NCBI RefSeq assembly: GCF_900114215.1
Contig: NZ_FOSG01000001.1
Location: forward strand, 434,001-498,000
DNA from: Streptomyces mangrovi
GTDB lineage: Bacteria; Actinomycetota; Actinomycetes; Streptomycetales; Streptomycetaceae
DNA length: 64,000 nucleotides
Direction of reading: 5' to 3'
Both the position numbers and the translations under genes were made by a program. Under the pieces are notes generated by a model. The model made no database searches. It saw only the letters and a program-made list of their open reading frames with translations, and was not told the origin of the DNA. This document shows, in pieces, positions 25,796-34,036 of the stretch. The first letter of the stretch is position 1. Each line of letters begins with the position of its first letter.

Positions 25796-26803
25796 ATGCA
25801 CGCCGTACGTCTGCACGCCTTCGGACCCGCCGGGAACCTCCGCTACGAGCGGGTCCCGGACCCCGAGCCCGGCCCCGGCCAGGTGCGGATCGCCGTCGCG
25901 GCGGCCGGGGTGCACCTGGTGGACACCGCCCTGCGCGAGGGGCTGCGGCTCGGCCCGACCCCCACGCCCGCCGAGCTGCCGACCATCCCCGGGCGGGAGG
26001 TCGCCGGCACCGTGGACGCGCTGGGCGAGGGCGTCGATCCGGCGTGGCTGGGCCGCCGCGTCGCCGCCCATCTGGGCATGGCTCCCGGCGGATACGCCGA
26101 GCTGGCCGTCACCGGTGCCGAGCGGCTGCATCCGCTGCCCGGCGGCCTGAGCGAGGACCATGCCGTCGCCCTGGTCGGCACCGGCCGCACCGCCATGGGC
26201 GTCCTCCGCTTCGCCGACCTCTCCCCCGCCGACACGGTGCTGGTCCTGGCCGCGGCCGGGGGCATCGGCTCGCTCCTGGTGCAGTACGCCCGGCACAGGG
26301 GCGCCACCGTCGTCGGCGCGGCGGGCGGGCCGGAGAAGGTGCGGGCGGTGGAGGGCATGGGCGCGGACCTGGCGGTGGACTACACCCGGGGCGACTGGAC
26401 CGAGCGGATCCGGGAGAAGTTCGGGGACCGGCCCGTCACGTACCTCTTCGAGGGCGTCGGCGGCGGTCTCGGCCGCGAGGCCACCGCTCTCCTCGCCCCC
26501 GGTGGCTCACATCTCTCCTACGGCTACGCCTCGGCCGGCTTCTCGCCCGAGGGGCAGGCCGTGCTGAGCGAGGAGGAGCAGCGGAAGCTGGGGGTCACCT
26601 CGCGCTCGGTGCTGGGCAAACCGATGTTCGACCGCATCGGCGGCATGGAGAACATCCGGGTGCTGGAGGAGGAGGCCATGGCGCTGGCCGCCGGAGGCGT
26701 CCTCGTCCCGCCCGTCCACCACTTCCCCCTGGCCCACGCCGCCCGCGCCCACCGCGCCCTGGAGACCCGCGCCACCCTGGGCAAGGTCGTCCTCGTCCCC
26801 TGA
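25796..26803 (+). CDS. zinc-less quinone oxidoreductase / medium-chain dehydrogenase, SoxR-controlled
   Basis: A 335-residue NADPH-dependent medium-chain dehydrogenase. The GroES-like N-terminal half has RYERVPDPEPGPGQVRIAV and IPGREVAGTVDALGEGV without zinc ligands; the Rossmann half has VLVLAAAGGIGSLLVQYARHRGATVVGAA (AAxGGIG nucleotide loop). The end HFPLAHAARAHRALETRATLGKVVLVP is typical of quinone reductases such as QOR. It would reduce quinones or redox-active antibiotics, which fits the SoxR box in its promoter. Start ATG has GGGGAG upstream. It is probably monocistronic. Confidence 0.92.
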   Translation: MHAVRLHAFGPAGNLRYERVPDPEPGPGQVRIAVAAAGVHLVDTALREGLRLGPTPTPAELPTIPGREVAGTVDALGEGVDPAWLGRRVAAHLGMAPGGYAELAVTGAERLHPLPGGLSEDHAVALVGTGRTAMGVLRFADLSPADTVLVLAAAGGIGSLLVQYARHRGATVVGAAGGPEKVRAVEGMGADLAVDYTRGDWTERIREKFGDRPVTYLFEGVGGGLGREATALLAPGGSHLSYGYASAGFSPEGQAVLSEEEQRKLGVTSRSVLGKPMFDRIGGMENIRVLEEEAMALAAGGVLVPPVHHFPLAHAARAHRALETRATLGKVVLVP

Positions 26804-26908
26804 CCCCGGTGTTCGCCGAAGTGGCCGACAGGCCGCTGTCGGCTGATATCTCTTGGCAGAGAACGCACAGGACGAGCCCTCGAGAGGTGCCGGGAAGAGG
26901 GAGACACC

Positions 26909-27231
26909 GTGGAGGAGGAGCCGCGACCGACGCAAGCGGACGTACCGGCCTTGCCCAGGCTCGCGGAGCGAGGCCGGTCAGCGCCGAGATCGAGCAGGAG
27001 TACGCGGCGGCGCGGCTGAGGTTCGAACTGGGCGCGACGGTGCGCGGCCGCCGTCTGGAGCTCGGGCTGTCACAGGGTGAGTTGGGGCGCAGGGCCCGGA
27101 TGACGCAGTCGGCGGTCGCCCGTTTCGAGACGGGGGGCACGGTCCCCACGCTGCCCGTGCCGACCCGGCTCGCCGAGGCTCTGAGTCCGGACCTGCGGGT
27201 GGATCTCACCCCGCACGCCGAGAGCGCGTAG
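26909..27231 (+). pseudogene. XRE-family antitoxin-like regulator, probable frameshift near its start
   Basis: A helix-turn-helix protein of the XRE/HigA-like class: VSAEIEQEYAAARLRFELG, then GLSQGELGRRARMTQSAVARFETGGTVPTLPVPTRLAEAL. The best start is a GTG at 26909 with AGAGGGAGA upstream, giving MEEEPRPTQADVPALPRLAERG, which then runs into the wrong frame at about 26970. Adding one C to the CC at that point would give LAERGPVSAEIEQEY in one frame, as in homologues I remember. The alternative is a GTG at about 26887 in the downstream frame with an unlikely basic N terminus. No toxin gene is adjacent, so it would be an orphan. Confidence 0.6.
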
Positions 27232-27233
27232 GC

Positions 27234-27267
27234 GGCGGCCCCGCGCCGGGTTCCGCACGGGGCCGCC
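27234..27267. terminator. hairpin between convergent XRE and TetR genes
   Basis: A perfect 10-bp stem (GGCGGCCCCG with CGGGGCCGCC) and 14-base loop lie directly after the XRE stop codon and before the TetR stop codon. Confidence 0.5.
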
Positions 27268-27292
27268 GGGAGCGGGACCGGCCGCCGGGCCG

Positions 27293-27910
27293 TCAGACAG
27301 CCGGAGCGGCGGGGGCGGCGCCGTGCAGGAAGAGGTCGACGACCTCCTGAACGCGCCGGTCGGCCGGAGACGGCGCGGGGCGCTCCTGCGGGGGCATCGC
27401 CAGATCCTCGGGCATGGGCTGGAGCGTTCCGGCCAGCTCCATGAAGGCCGTGGCCAGGAAGCCCGGCTCGGCCTCGCGCAGTTCCCCCGCACCGACCGCG
27501 CCGGCCATCAGCTCGGTGACGGGCTCGATCAGGGCGCGGACGTAGGCGTGGGAGATCTCGGCACGCCGCTTCTCGTCGAGGTGGCGGGTGGCGTAGTAGA
27601 TCTGGTCGCCGAGAGCGGAGTCGTAGGTCCCCCGGGCGTACGTGACGGCGACGGCGAGGAGCTTCTGCCGCAGCCCGCCCTCCGTACGCAGCGCCTCGTG
27701 CAGGGCCGCCGCGGTCTCCTCGACGTAGCCGTGGGCGACCTCCATGAACAGTGCGGGCTTACCGCCGGGGAAGTGGTGGTAGAGGCTGGCCTTCTTCACG
27801 TCCACCACCTTGGCGATCTCGTCGAGGGAGACGCCGAGGTAGCCGCGTTCGGTGAGGAGGCGGGCGAATTCGCGGCGGGTGCGGTCACGGGTGTCGGGCT
27901 GTCGTGGCAT
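27293..27910 (-). CDS. TetR/AcrR family transcriptional regulator
   Basis: A 205-residue regulator with the N-terminal TetR helix-turn-helix (RREFARLLTERGYLGVSLDEIAKVVDVKKASLYHHFPGGKPALF) and a C-terminal ligand domain of the TetR_C type. A perfect 26-bp palindrome lies 81 bases upstream, so autorepression is likely. To the right of the operator there is no divergent gene that it could control; the next gene ends towards it on the same strand. The effector ligand is unknown. Start ATG is followed by the usual MPRQPDTRDRT. Confidence 0.92.
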   Translation of the reverse strand: MPRQPDTRDRTRREFARLLTERGYLGVSLDEIAKVVDVKKASLYHHFPGGKPALFMEVAHGYVEETAAALHEALRTEGGLRQKLLAVAVTYARGTYDSALGDQIYYATRHLDEKRRAEISHAYVRALIEPVTELMAGAVGAGELREAEPGFLATAFMELAGTLQPMPEDLAMPPQERPAPSPADRRVQEVVDLFLHGAAPAAPAV

Positions 27911-27990
27911 GACGGTTCGGGCTCCTCTGGGTGCGGGCGGCCGGGCCCGGCCGCCCGAATGGCTGAGGCCGTGGATCCGGCTACACCAAG

Positions 27991-28016
27991 AAACCTACCT
28001 ATCGATAGGTAGGTTT
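27991..28016. promoter_or_regulatory. perfect 26-bp palindrome, TetR operator
   Basis: The half-site AAACCTACCTATC is repeated exactly in inverted form with no spacer. Size, symmetry and its place upstream of the tetR start fit a two-dimer TetR/QacR-like operator; the overlapping CCTACC half-sites would also suit one dimer. Confidence 0.8.
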
Positions 28017-28146
28017 GGCAAGCGGCAAGCCCGGCACGGCGGTACGGGAGGGGCCGCGGAAAGCCCCAGGGCCCGCCCGGGCCGCTCGGTGCGGCGCGGG
28101 CGGGCCCCGGCCCGTGGGGGGCTCCTGTGGAGGGCTGTCGGGTTTG

Positions 28147-30492
28147 TCAGCGCAGGTAGACGTTGGGCTGAGGCGGGGTGCTCATGCCCTGGCCGAGGAA
28201 GAAGCTCGGGTGCGGCGGCTGGTTGTAGGCGGTGTTCTGCCAGGCCAGCGCCACCCGGTACTGCGCGTCGTGGACGAGGGTGTGCAGCTTCAGGTCGGTC
28301 GGGGCGGTGGTGGCGTAGATGCGCAGCGCGGAGTTGTCGCCGTGCCGCCAGATCACCTCCTCGCGCCAGTCGCCGAACAGGTCGCCGGAGAGGACGGGCG
28401 TGGACTTCGTGCCGTTGCCGGCGGCCACGCCGCTGCCGGTCAGCAGGCGGGTGTCGCCGCCGGTGCCGTACTTGTCGATCCGGGTGCCGTCGAGGAGTTC
28501 GCGGACCGGGTCGCCGTCCCACCAGGCGAGGAAGTTGGCCGAGGACGGGTTGCGGCCGACACCGTCGCCGGAGGCGTTGCGCAGCCGGTCCATGTTCGGG
28601 CCCGAGCCCCAGAACTCGGCTCCGGCGCTGCCCGCGTGTATGTCGCCGGCCGCGCCGCGTCCCGGGCCCTCGCCGCCGCTGGTGGGCGTGCGGTGGATGA
28701 CCTGGCCGGTGCGGGCGTCGTGCAGGTCGGAGCCGGGCTGGTTGCCGGGTTCGTGGATGGTGAAGACCTCCAGGCCGGACCGGGAGGGCACGAAGTCGCC
28801 CACGTGCAGTGCGTCGCCGTGGCCGAAGCCGGTGGCGTACATCAGGGTGCCGTTGTCGTCGACGGTGGCAGAGCCGTAGACGATCTCCTGGCGGCCGTCG
28901 GCGTCCACGTCGGCGATGGACAGCTGGTGGTTGCCCTGACCGTAGGCCGCGCCGTTGCCGGAGTTGTTCGAGTCGAACAGCCAGCGCCGGGTGAGCTGCC
29001 CGTTCCGGAAGTCCCAGGCGGCGATGGTGGCGCGGGTGTAGTAGCCGCGGGCCATGATCAGGGAGGGCCGGGTGCCGTCGAGGTAGGCGGTGCCGGCCAG
29101 GAAGCGGTCGACGCGGTTGCCGTAGGAGTCGCCCCAGGAGGAGACGTTGCCGCGGCCGGGCTCGTAGTCCACGGTGTCCAGCGCGGCGCCGGTCAGGCCG
29201 TCGAACATCGTCAGGTACTCGGGGCCGGACAGGATGTAGCCGCCGGAGTTGCGGTGGTCGGCGCCCGCGTTCCCGATGACGGTGCCGCGTCCGTCGCGGG
29301 TGGCGTCGGCGGTCTTCATGGCGACCTCGGCGCGGCCGTCACCGTCGTAGTCGTAGACCTGGAACTGGGTGTAGTGGGCTCCGGCGCGGATGTTGCGGCC
29401 CAGGTCGATGCGCCACAGGCGCTGGCCGCTGAGGCGGTAGGCGTCGATGTAGACGTTGCCGGTGGTGCCGGACTGGGAGTTGTCCTTGGCGTTGTCCGGG
29501 TCCCACTTGACGACCAGTTCGTACTGCCCGTCACCGTCCAGGTCACCGGGGGAGGCCTCGACGGGGGTGTAGGTGGAGCCGGGGCGGGAGAGCGGCACGT
29601 CGAGATGGTTGCCGCCGGTGAAGCGCAGCGAGGGGCCGGAGGCGGCCTGTTCGGCGCCGTCCACCACCGCGCGCACGGTGTAGGAGGCGTCGGCGGGGGC
29701 GCCGGCGTCCAGGTGGTTGGTGGAGCCGGTGATGGGCGAGGAGTTCACCTTCGTCCCGCCCCGGTAGAGGTTGAAGGCCGTGTCGCGGCTCTCGGTGCCC
29801 AGCAGCCGCCACGAGACCAGGTTGCCCGTGCCCGAACGGACCGAGACCAGGCCCCGGTCGACGTCCTCCATCTGCTTGGCGCCCCCGGGCGGGGGCTCAC
29901 TCCCGCCTCCGTCGTCGCCGTCCACCTCCACCAGGCGCCACTGCTGGTTGTGTCCGCCGGTGTCGGTGTACTGGGAGATCCGCGCGCCGTCGGCGGTGGA
30001 CCACTCCCACACGTCCAGCGCCTTGCCGCTGTGACGGTTGATCAGCCGGACGTGGCCGCCGTCGGAGTCGGCGACGCGGAACTGCTGGTTGTAGCCGTTC
30101 TTGTCGTCCCACTGGACGACGTTCGCGCCGTCGTCGGTGGAGCGGGCCTCCACGTCCAGGACCTTGCCGCTGTGGCGGGCGGCGATCCGGTACCAGCCGT
30201 CACCGGAGGGGACGAAGCGGAACTGCTGGTTGGCGCCCGTTCCCGGCGTCCACTGCACCACGGAGGCGCCGTTGTCGGTGGAGCGCTCGAAGACGTCGAT
30301 CGCCTTGCCGCTGTGGCGGGAGACGAGCTGGTAGTAGGCGGAGGTGTCGATCTCGGCGGCACCGGCCTCCTGTGCGGGCAGGGCGACGAGCGGGACGGCG
30401 GCCAGCAGCGCGGCGGACGCGGCGGCGTACAGCCCTCTCAGGCGGGAGCGGGGTCTCGGGCGGAGTCTCGGGGGCGTGCTGCGGGCAGGCAT
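28147..30492 (-). CDS. secreted rhamnogalacturonan lyase (PL11) with N-terminal ricin-type CBM13
   Basis: A 781-residue secreted enzyme cleaving the pectin backbone. A signal peptide (to about residue 46, ending PAQEAGAAE) is followed by a ricin-type beta-trefoil of three repeats with HSGKAIDVFERSTDNGASVVQW, HSGKVLDVEARSTDDGANVVQW and HSGKALDVWEWSTADGARISQY in order (each shown separately), then the PL11 catalytic propeller with calcium motifs GDLDGDGQYELVVKWD, DYDGDGRAEVAMKTAD, IADVDADGRQEIVYGS and the end WRHGDNSALRIYA. AAGGAG precedes the ATG. Two palindromic operators lie upstream. Expect secretion when plant pectin is present. Confidence 0.93.
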   Translation of the reverse strand: MPARSTPPRLRPRPRSRLRGLYAAASAALLAAVPLVALPAQEAGAAEIDTSAYYQLVSRHSGKAIDVFERSTDNGASVVQWTPGTGANQQFRFVPSGDGWYRIAARHSGKVLDVEARSTDDGANVVQWDDKNGYNQQFRVADSDGGHVRLINRHSGKALDVWEWSTADGARISQYTDTGGHNQQWRLVEVDGDDGGGSEPPPGGAKQMEDVDRGLVSVRSGTGNLVSWRLLGTESRDTAFNLYRGGTKVNSSPITGSTNHLDAGAPADASYTVRAVVDGAEQAASGPSLRFTGGNHLDVPLSRPGSTYTPVEASPGDLDGDGQYELVVKWDPDNAKDNSQSGTTGNVYIDAYRLSGQRLWRIDLGRNIRAGAHYTQFQVYDYDGDGRAEVAMKTADATRDGRGTVIGNAGADHRNSGGYILSGPEYLTMFDGLTGAALDTVDYEPGRGNVSSWGDSYGNRVDRFLAGTAYLDGTRPSLIMARGYYTRATIAAWDFRNGQLTRRWLFDSNNSGNGAAYGQGNHQLSIADVDADGRQEIVYGSATVDDNGTLMYATGFGHGDALHVGDFVPSRSGLEVFTIHEPGNQPGSDLHDARTGQVIHRTPTSGGEGPGRGAAGDIHAGSAGAEFWGSGPNMDRLRNASGDGVGRNPSSANFLAWWDGDPVRELLDGTRIDKYGTGGDTRLLTGSGVAAGNGTKSTPVLSGDLFGDWREEVIWRHGDNSALRIYATTAPTDLKLHTLVHDAQYRVALAWQNTAYNQPPHPSFFLGQGMSTPPQPNVYLR

Positions 30493-30541
30493 GGCGGCTC
30501 CTTGTCTGGGGTGGCGCACCCACGGGTGGGGGAAGAGCCTT

Positions 30542-30557
30542 GATGAATCGATTCATC
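30542..30557. promoter_or_regulatory. palindromic operator upstream of the rhamnogalacturonan lyase gene
   Basis: GATGAATCGATTCATC is a perfect 16-bp palindrome 50 bases ahead of the lyase start codon. The central CG and TGAAT-ATTCA arms are LacI-family-like. The cognate regulator is not in the window. Confidence 0.6.
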
Positions 30558-30619
30558 GACGCGCCGGACGGAGAGGTGCACACCAAGGGCGCCGACGGAA
30601 CGTGGTGCGGAAGAAGGTG

Positions 30620-30633
30620 TGGGAGCGCTCCCG
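30620..30633. promoter_or_regulatory. CebR-like operator upstream of the rhamnogalacturonan lyase gene
   Basis: TGGGAGCGCTCCCG differs at one base from the CebR operator TGGGAGCGCTCCCA that controls cellulose and cello-oligosaccharide genes in Streptomyces. It is 128 bases upstream of the lyase start, so pectin degradation may be tied to the cellobiose signal. Confidence 0.7.
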
Positions 30634-30774
30634 CGACGATAGGCGCGGCCATCGCGGGACGGCAAGAGCCGTGCACGGACGAAGTGGCGGAACCGGCCCG
30701 GGGGCCGGAACGCGGATGCGCGCCCGGCCGCCCGGCCGGCCCGGGCCCCCGGGCCGGCCCCGCGGCGCGGTCGG

Positions 30775-31680
30775 TCACGCCGGTTCGACGGGCAGCCACA
30801 GCTCGCAGGTCGCGGTGGTGAAGTCGTCGGCGCGCTCCAGGACCGCGACGATCGAGGGACCCGGCCGAAGACGCCACGGGTTGGAGGGGAACCACTCGGT
30901 CGCGGTCGCGGCCCAGGTCGTCTGCAGGGCCTGCGGATACGGTCCGGCGGTGCGGAAGACCGCCCACTCGCCGGCCGGCACCTCGATGGTGTCGAGGTCG
31001 CCGGGGACCGGCGTGTCCCGGGAGACGGCGACCCCGTGCAGATAGGTCAGTTCACTCCCCTCCGCGCCGTCGGGGTCGAGATCGTCGCAGACCTGCAGCA
31101 GGCCTTCCGGCTCGGTGTCGCCGAGGGCCTTCAGCCGCGGATGCTCCTCCTGCGGCAGCGCGGTGATGTGCCGCTGGATGTGCGGGTTGACGCCCTGGTG
31201 GATGAGCGGGACCCGGGCCGCGTGTCCGATCAGGCGGAACGCGGGGCGGTCGGCGAGGCGGGTGTCCATGGGGATGCTCCCTTCGACGGTCAGGTGGAAC
31301 CTGAGCTGCGGTTGTGCGCGAAGGGGGCCTCCGTCGCGGCGCACCTCACCGGGGCCCGCGCCGTGGACCGCGCGGAACGCACGCCCGAACGCCTCGGCCG
31401 AGCCGTATCCGTACCGGACCGCGATGCCCAGCAGACCGTCCTCGCCCCGGACCACGTCGGCGGCGGCGACGGTCATACGGCGCCTGCGCGCGTACTCCGA
31501 CAGCGGCATGCCGGCCAGCGACGAGAACATGCGGCGCAGGTGGTACTCGGTCGTGCCGAGTTCCCTGGCCAGTCCCCCGACGTCGGGCTCCTGGGCGGGG
31601 TGCTCGGCGAGGCGCTCCGCGGTCCGCTCCGCGAGGTGCTCCTCGACGAGGTCGACGAGCCGGTTGAGTGCCGAGATCAC
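30775..31680 (-). CDS. AraC-family regulator with GyrI-like effector-binding domain
   Basis: A 301-residue transcription regulator. Residues about 10-110 are an AraC double helix-turn-helix placed at the N terminus (LVDLVEEHLAERTAERLAEH, ELGTTEYHLRRMFSSLAGMPLSEYARRRRM, GYGSAEAFGRAFRAVHGAGP); the rest is a GyrI/SOUL-like small-molecule domain (MDTRLADRPAFRLIGHAARV, VPAGEWAVFRTAGPYPQALQ, ATCELWLPVE), as in Rob and BmrR. This order suggests a multidrug-responsive regulator. I use the GTG giving MISALNRLVDLVEE, which has GGGAGG upstream; reading is open further but is low in quality. Targets are not evident. Confidence 0.88.
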   Translation of the reverse strand: MISALNRLVDLVEEHLAERTAERLAEHPAQEPDVGGLARELGTTEYHLRRMFSSLAGMPLSEYARRRRMTVAAADVVRGEDGLLGIAVRYGYGSAEAFGRAFRAVHGAGPGEVRRDGGPLRAQPQLRFHLTVEGSIPMDTRLADRPAFRLIGHAARVPLIHQGVNPHIQRHITALPQEEHPRLKALGDTEPEGLLQVCDDLDPDGAEGSELTYLHGVAVSRDTPVPGDLDTIEVPAGEWAVFRTAGPYPQALQTTWAATATEWFPSNPWRLRPGPSIVAVLERADDFTTATCELWLPVEPA

Positions 31681-31843
31681 AGGGCCTCCCTTCGACGTCC
31701 ACCCTGCCCGGCGGAGCCCCGGCCCGACCCGACCGCCGCGGTCCGCTCCGATCATGCGCCCGGGCGGGCCGGGGCGTCCACGCCGACACCGTCTCCCCGC
31801 CACGGCCCCCGGACGGACCCCGGGGCGGGGAGACGGACGCTGG

Positions 31844-33172
31844 TCAGCCCGCGGAGGGGCCGGTCCACCCGGCCGGGACGTGTCCCACGCGCACCCGCTG
31901 CGGGTGGTCGCCGACGGGCACGGAGGCCACCTTCCGGCCGGTCGCGAAGTCGATCGCGGTGACCTGGTCGGATCCGCTCTCGGAGACCACGCAGTGCCTG
32001 CCGTCGCCGCTCACCGTCGCCCAGTACGGCTTGGAGACCTCCACCAGCGGCCCTTCCTCCAGCGTCCCGCGGTCCACGACGGTGGCGTAGTCGTCCATCG
32101 TCCCGGCGACGCACAGCTTCGTGCCCCGGGGGTTCATCGACATGCCGTGGTGGCGCGAGTCGTTGACCCAGGTGGTGCGGTCCTCGTCGGTGTCCGGGTT
32201 CTTCGGCAGCTCCTTGATCCGGGTGATCTCGTCGGCGGCCACGTCGTACTCCAGGAAGCCGTTGAAGAACGACACCTGGAAGTAGAGCCTGGACTCGTCG
32301 GGCGTGAAGGCCACGGGCCGCACCGAGTCGGAGAGGTCCTCACGGCCGAAGGCGTCCAGCCGCTCGCGCATGTCGATCACCTTCACCTGCTCGAAGGTGT
32401 CCGCGTCGACGACCGTGATGCGCCGGTCGCCCTTCGTCCAGTCCAGCCAGGGGGCGTCGAGGTCGTTGTTGACCTCTCCGATGGACATGTTCCAGATGTG
32501 CCGGCCGCCGTCGGTGAAGACGTTCTCGTGCGGCTTGTCGCCGGTCCCGAACGAACCCAACTCCTCGCCCGTGACGATGTCGAGGACGTGGACGGTGTTG
32601 GAGGTCGACGCCGACACCGCCACGCGGCGGCCGTCGGGCGAGACCGCCATGTGGTCGGAGCGGAAACCCGACACCGGGAAGCGCCAGTTGACCTTCCCCG
32701 TGGCCACGTCGATCGACACCACGTCGGCGAAGCTGGGGCGGGAGACGACGACGGCCGAGCCGTCCGGGGTGGAGTACATGTCGTCGACGTACTGGTCGTG
32801 GCCCTCGCCGACGGTCTGGCGGATGCCGAGGAAGAAGGCGAGCCTGATCGGGTTGAGGTAGATCTCCCGCATCCGCTCCTTCCTGTCGGGGATGACGTCG
32901 ATCCGGCCGACCTTCGCGTAGTCGCCGGTCGACTCGATGACGTCGGCGGTCCCGTCCCAGTTGTTGCCGACGAACAGCACCTCGTTCAGGCCGCCGCCCG
33001 CGGCGGTCCCCGCGTCGGCGGAGGCGGGTACGGCGGAGGCCGAGGCGGGTACGGCGGCCGTGGCGGCCAGGACGAGGGCCGCGGCGCATCCGGCGATCCC
33101 CCGGGATCGCCGGGAGGGACGGGACGGGCGGCGTCGCGGGGAGGGGCCGTGGGGTGACGGTGTGGGCGTCAT
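31844..33172 (-). CDS. secreted YncE-like beta-propeller protein
   Basis: A 442-residue exported protein. The signal peptide has an arginine-rich start (PRRRPSRPSRRSR) and hydrophobic core GCAAALVLAATAAVPASASA. The mature part is a seven-bladed propeller of the YncE/lactonase-like type, with repeats such as AVVVSRPSFADVVSIDVATGKV, RRVAVSASTSNTVHVLDIVTG and CVVSESGSDQVTAIDFATGRKVASVPVG. No catalytic residues of a lactonase are obvious. The RR start may allow Tat export, but the twin-arginine motif is not canonical. Function is unknown; such proteins often bind or shuttle small molecules. Confidence 0.85.
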   Translation of the reverse strand: MTPTPSPHGPSPRRRPSRPSRRSRGIAGCAAALVLAATAAVPASASAVPASADAGTAAGGGLNEVLFVGNNWDGTADVIESTGDYAKVGRIDVIPDRKERMREIYLNPIRLAFFLGIRQTVGEGHDQYVDDMYSTPDGSAVVVSRPSFADVVSIDVATGKVNWRFPVSGFRSDHMAVSPDGRRVAVSASTSNTVHVLDIVTGEELGSFGTGDKPHENVFTDGGRHIWNMSIGEVNNDLDAPWLDWTKGDRRITVVDADTFEQVKVIDMRERLDAFGREDLSDSVRPVAFTPDESRLYFQVSFFNGFLEYDVAADEITRIKELPKNPDTDEDRTTWVNDSRHHGMSMNPRGTKLCVAGTMDDYATVVDRGTLEEGPLVEVSKPYWATVSGDGRHCVVSESGSDQVTAIDFATGRKVASVPVGDHPQRVRVGHVPAGWTGPSAG

Positions 33173-33302
33173 GCGCGCTCCCGGTTCGGACGGACAGGGC
33201 TGGTTACCGGAGGTAACGTAGCGGCACGGCGAACGGCTGGCCAGAGGTGCGGCAAGCCGGAGCCGGTCGCGCACCCGGGCCGCGCACCCCATACTCGTCC
33301 GC

Positions 33303-33878
33303 GTGAAACCGTCGCCCCCGCTGCGCGCCCACCGGTTCCGGGACCGGCGCCACACCAAGTACGACTTCCTCGACCCGATCCTCGTCGCCTGTCCGGGCTG
33401 CGGCACGGAAGCGCGCGTCGCCGGGATCCCGCACGAGCCGGGCCATCCCCTCTACCCGGCCCTCGCACCCCGGCGGCTGGTCTGCCGCGCCTGCGCCCTG
33501 TCCCGGACGCGGGGCGGCGGGGGGCCGGTCTTCCACCGGAGCCCGGCCGGAACCGCCCGGGACCCGTACTTCGGCGCGCCGCTGCTGTTGCAGACCCGGA
33601 CCCGTCACGGCCTGCTGTGGGCATACAACCTCCGGCACCTCGACCTGATCGAGCGTTACGTGCGGGCGTCGCTGCGCGAGAGGGCCCACTGGTACGACAT
33701 CGGCACGGGCAAGACGCTGGTGGCCTCCCTGCCCGTGTGGATCAAGCGCGGGAGGAACCGCGACGAGATCCTGAGGGCCGTCCGCCGTGCCCGTGCCCGC
33801 ACCGTGCCGCCGGAGTCCCGAGGCGCCGTCGCGACGGGAAAACGGTTCGCCGTCCACCGCGCCCGCGGCCTAGGGTGA
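33303..33878 (+). CDS. zinc-ribbon protein (TFIIB-type)
   Basis: A 191-residue cytoplasmic protein from GTG. A zinc ribbon is formed by Cys30-x2-Cys33 (CPGCG) and Cys61-x2-Cys64 (CRAC). The second half, YFGAPLLLQTRTRHGLLWAYNLRHLDLIERYVRASLRERAHWYD, is the common core of TFIIB-type zinc-ribbon proteins annotated across Streptomyces; it ends in a basic tail. Nucleic-acid binding is plausible but unproven. It lies divergent to the propeller gene and 158 bases before the RING protein gene, in the same direction. Confidence 0.8.
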   Translation: MKPSPPLRAHRFRDRRHTKYDFLDPILVACPGCGTEARVAGIPHEPGHPLYPALAPRRLVCRACALSRTRGGGGPVFHRSPAGTARDPYFGAPLLLQTRTRHGLLWAYNLRHLDLIERYVRASLRERAHWYDIGTGKTLVASLPVWIKRGRNRDEILRAVRRARARTVPPESRGAVATGKRFAVHRARGLG

Positions 33879-34036
33879 GCGTCGCGCGGGGGCGGCTCCG
33901 CGGCGTGCTTCCTTCTCCTCTTCTTCTCCAAAAAGAATCCGAGTGCGCCCACTCCCCGCCCCCGCGCCGTTTTCCGCCGAACGTCCCGGCTTCCGCCCGG
34001 ACACGGCTCTCAGGACTTCTCCACGGGGGTTGCGGC

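Noticed and set aside
26887..26990. GTG at ~26887 as a normal start for the XRE gene, avoiding a frameshift
   Set aside because: The N terminus would be MPGRGRHRGGG with no ribosome site, whereas GTG 26909 has a strong site and a family-like N terminus in the other frame.
28015..30543. 842-codon plus-strand frame opposite the lyase gene, considered as the TetR target
   Set aside because: It is an antisense frame of the PL11 gene; translation is Val/Gly-rich with no motif.
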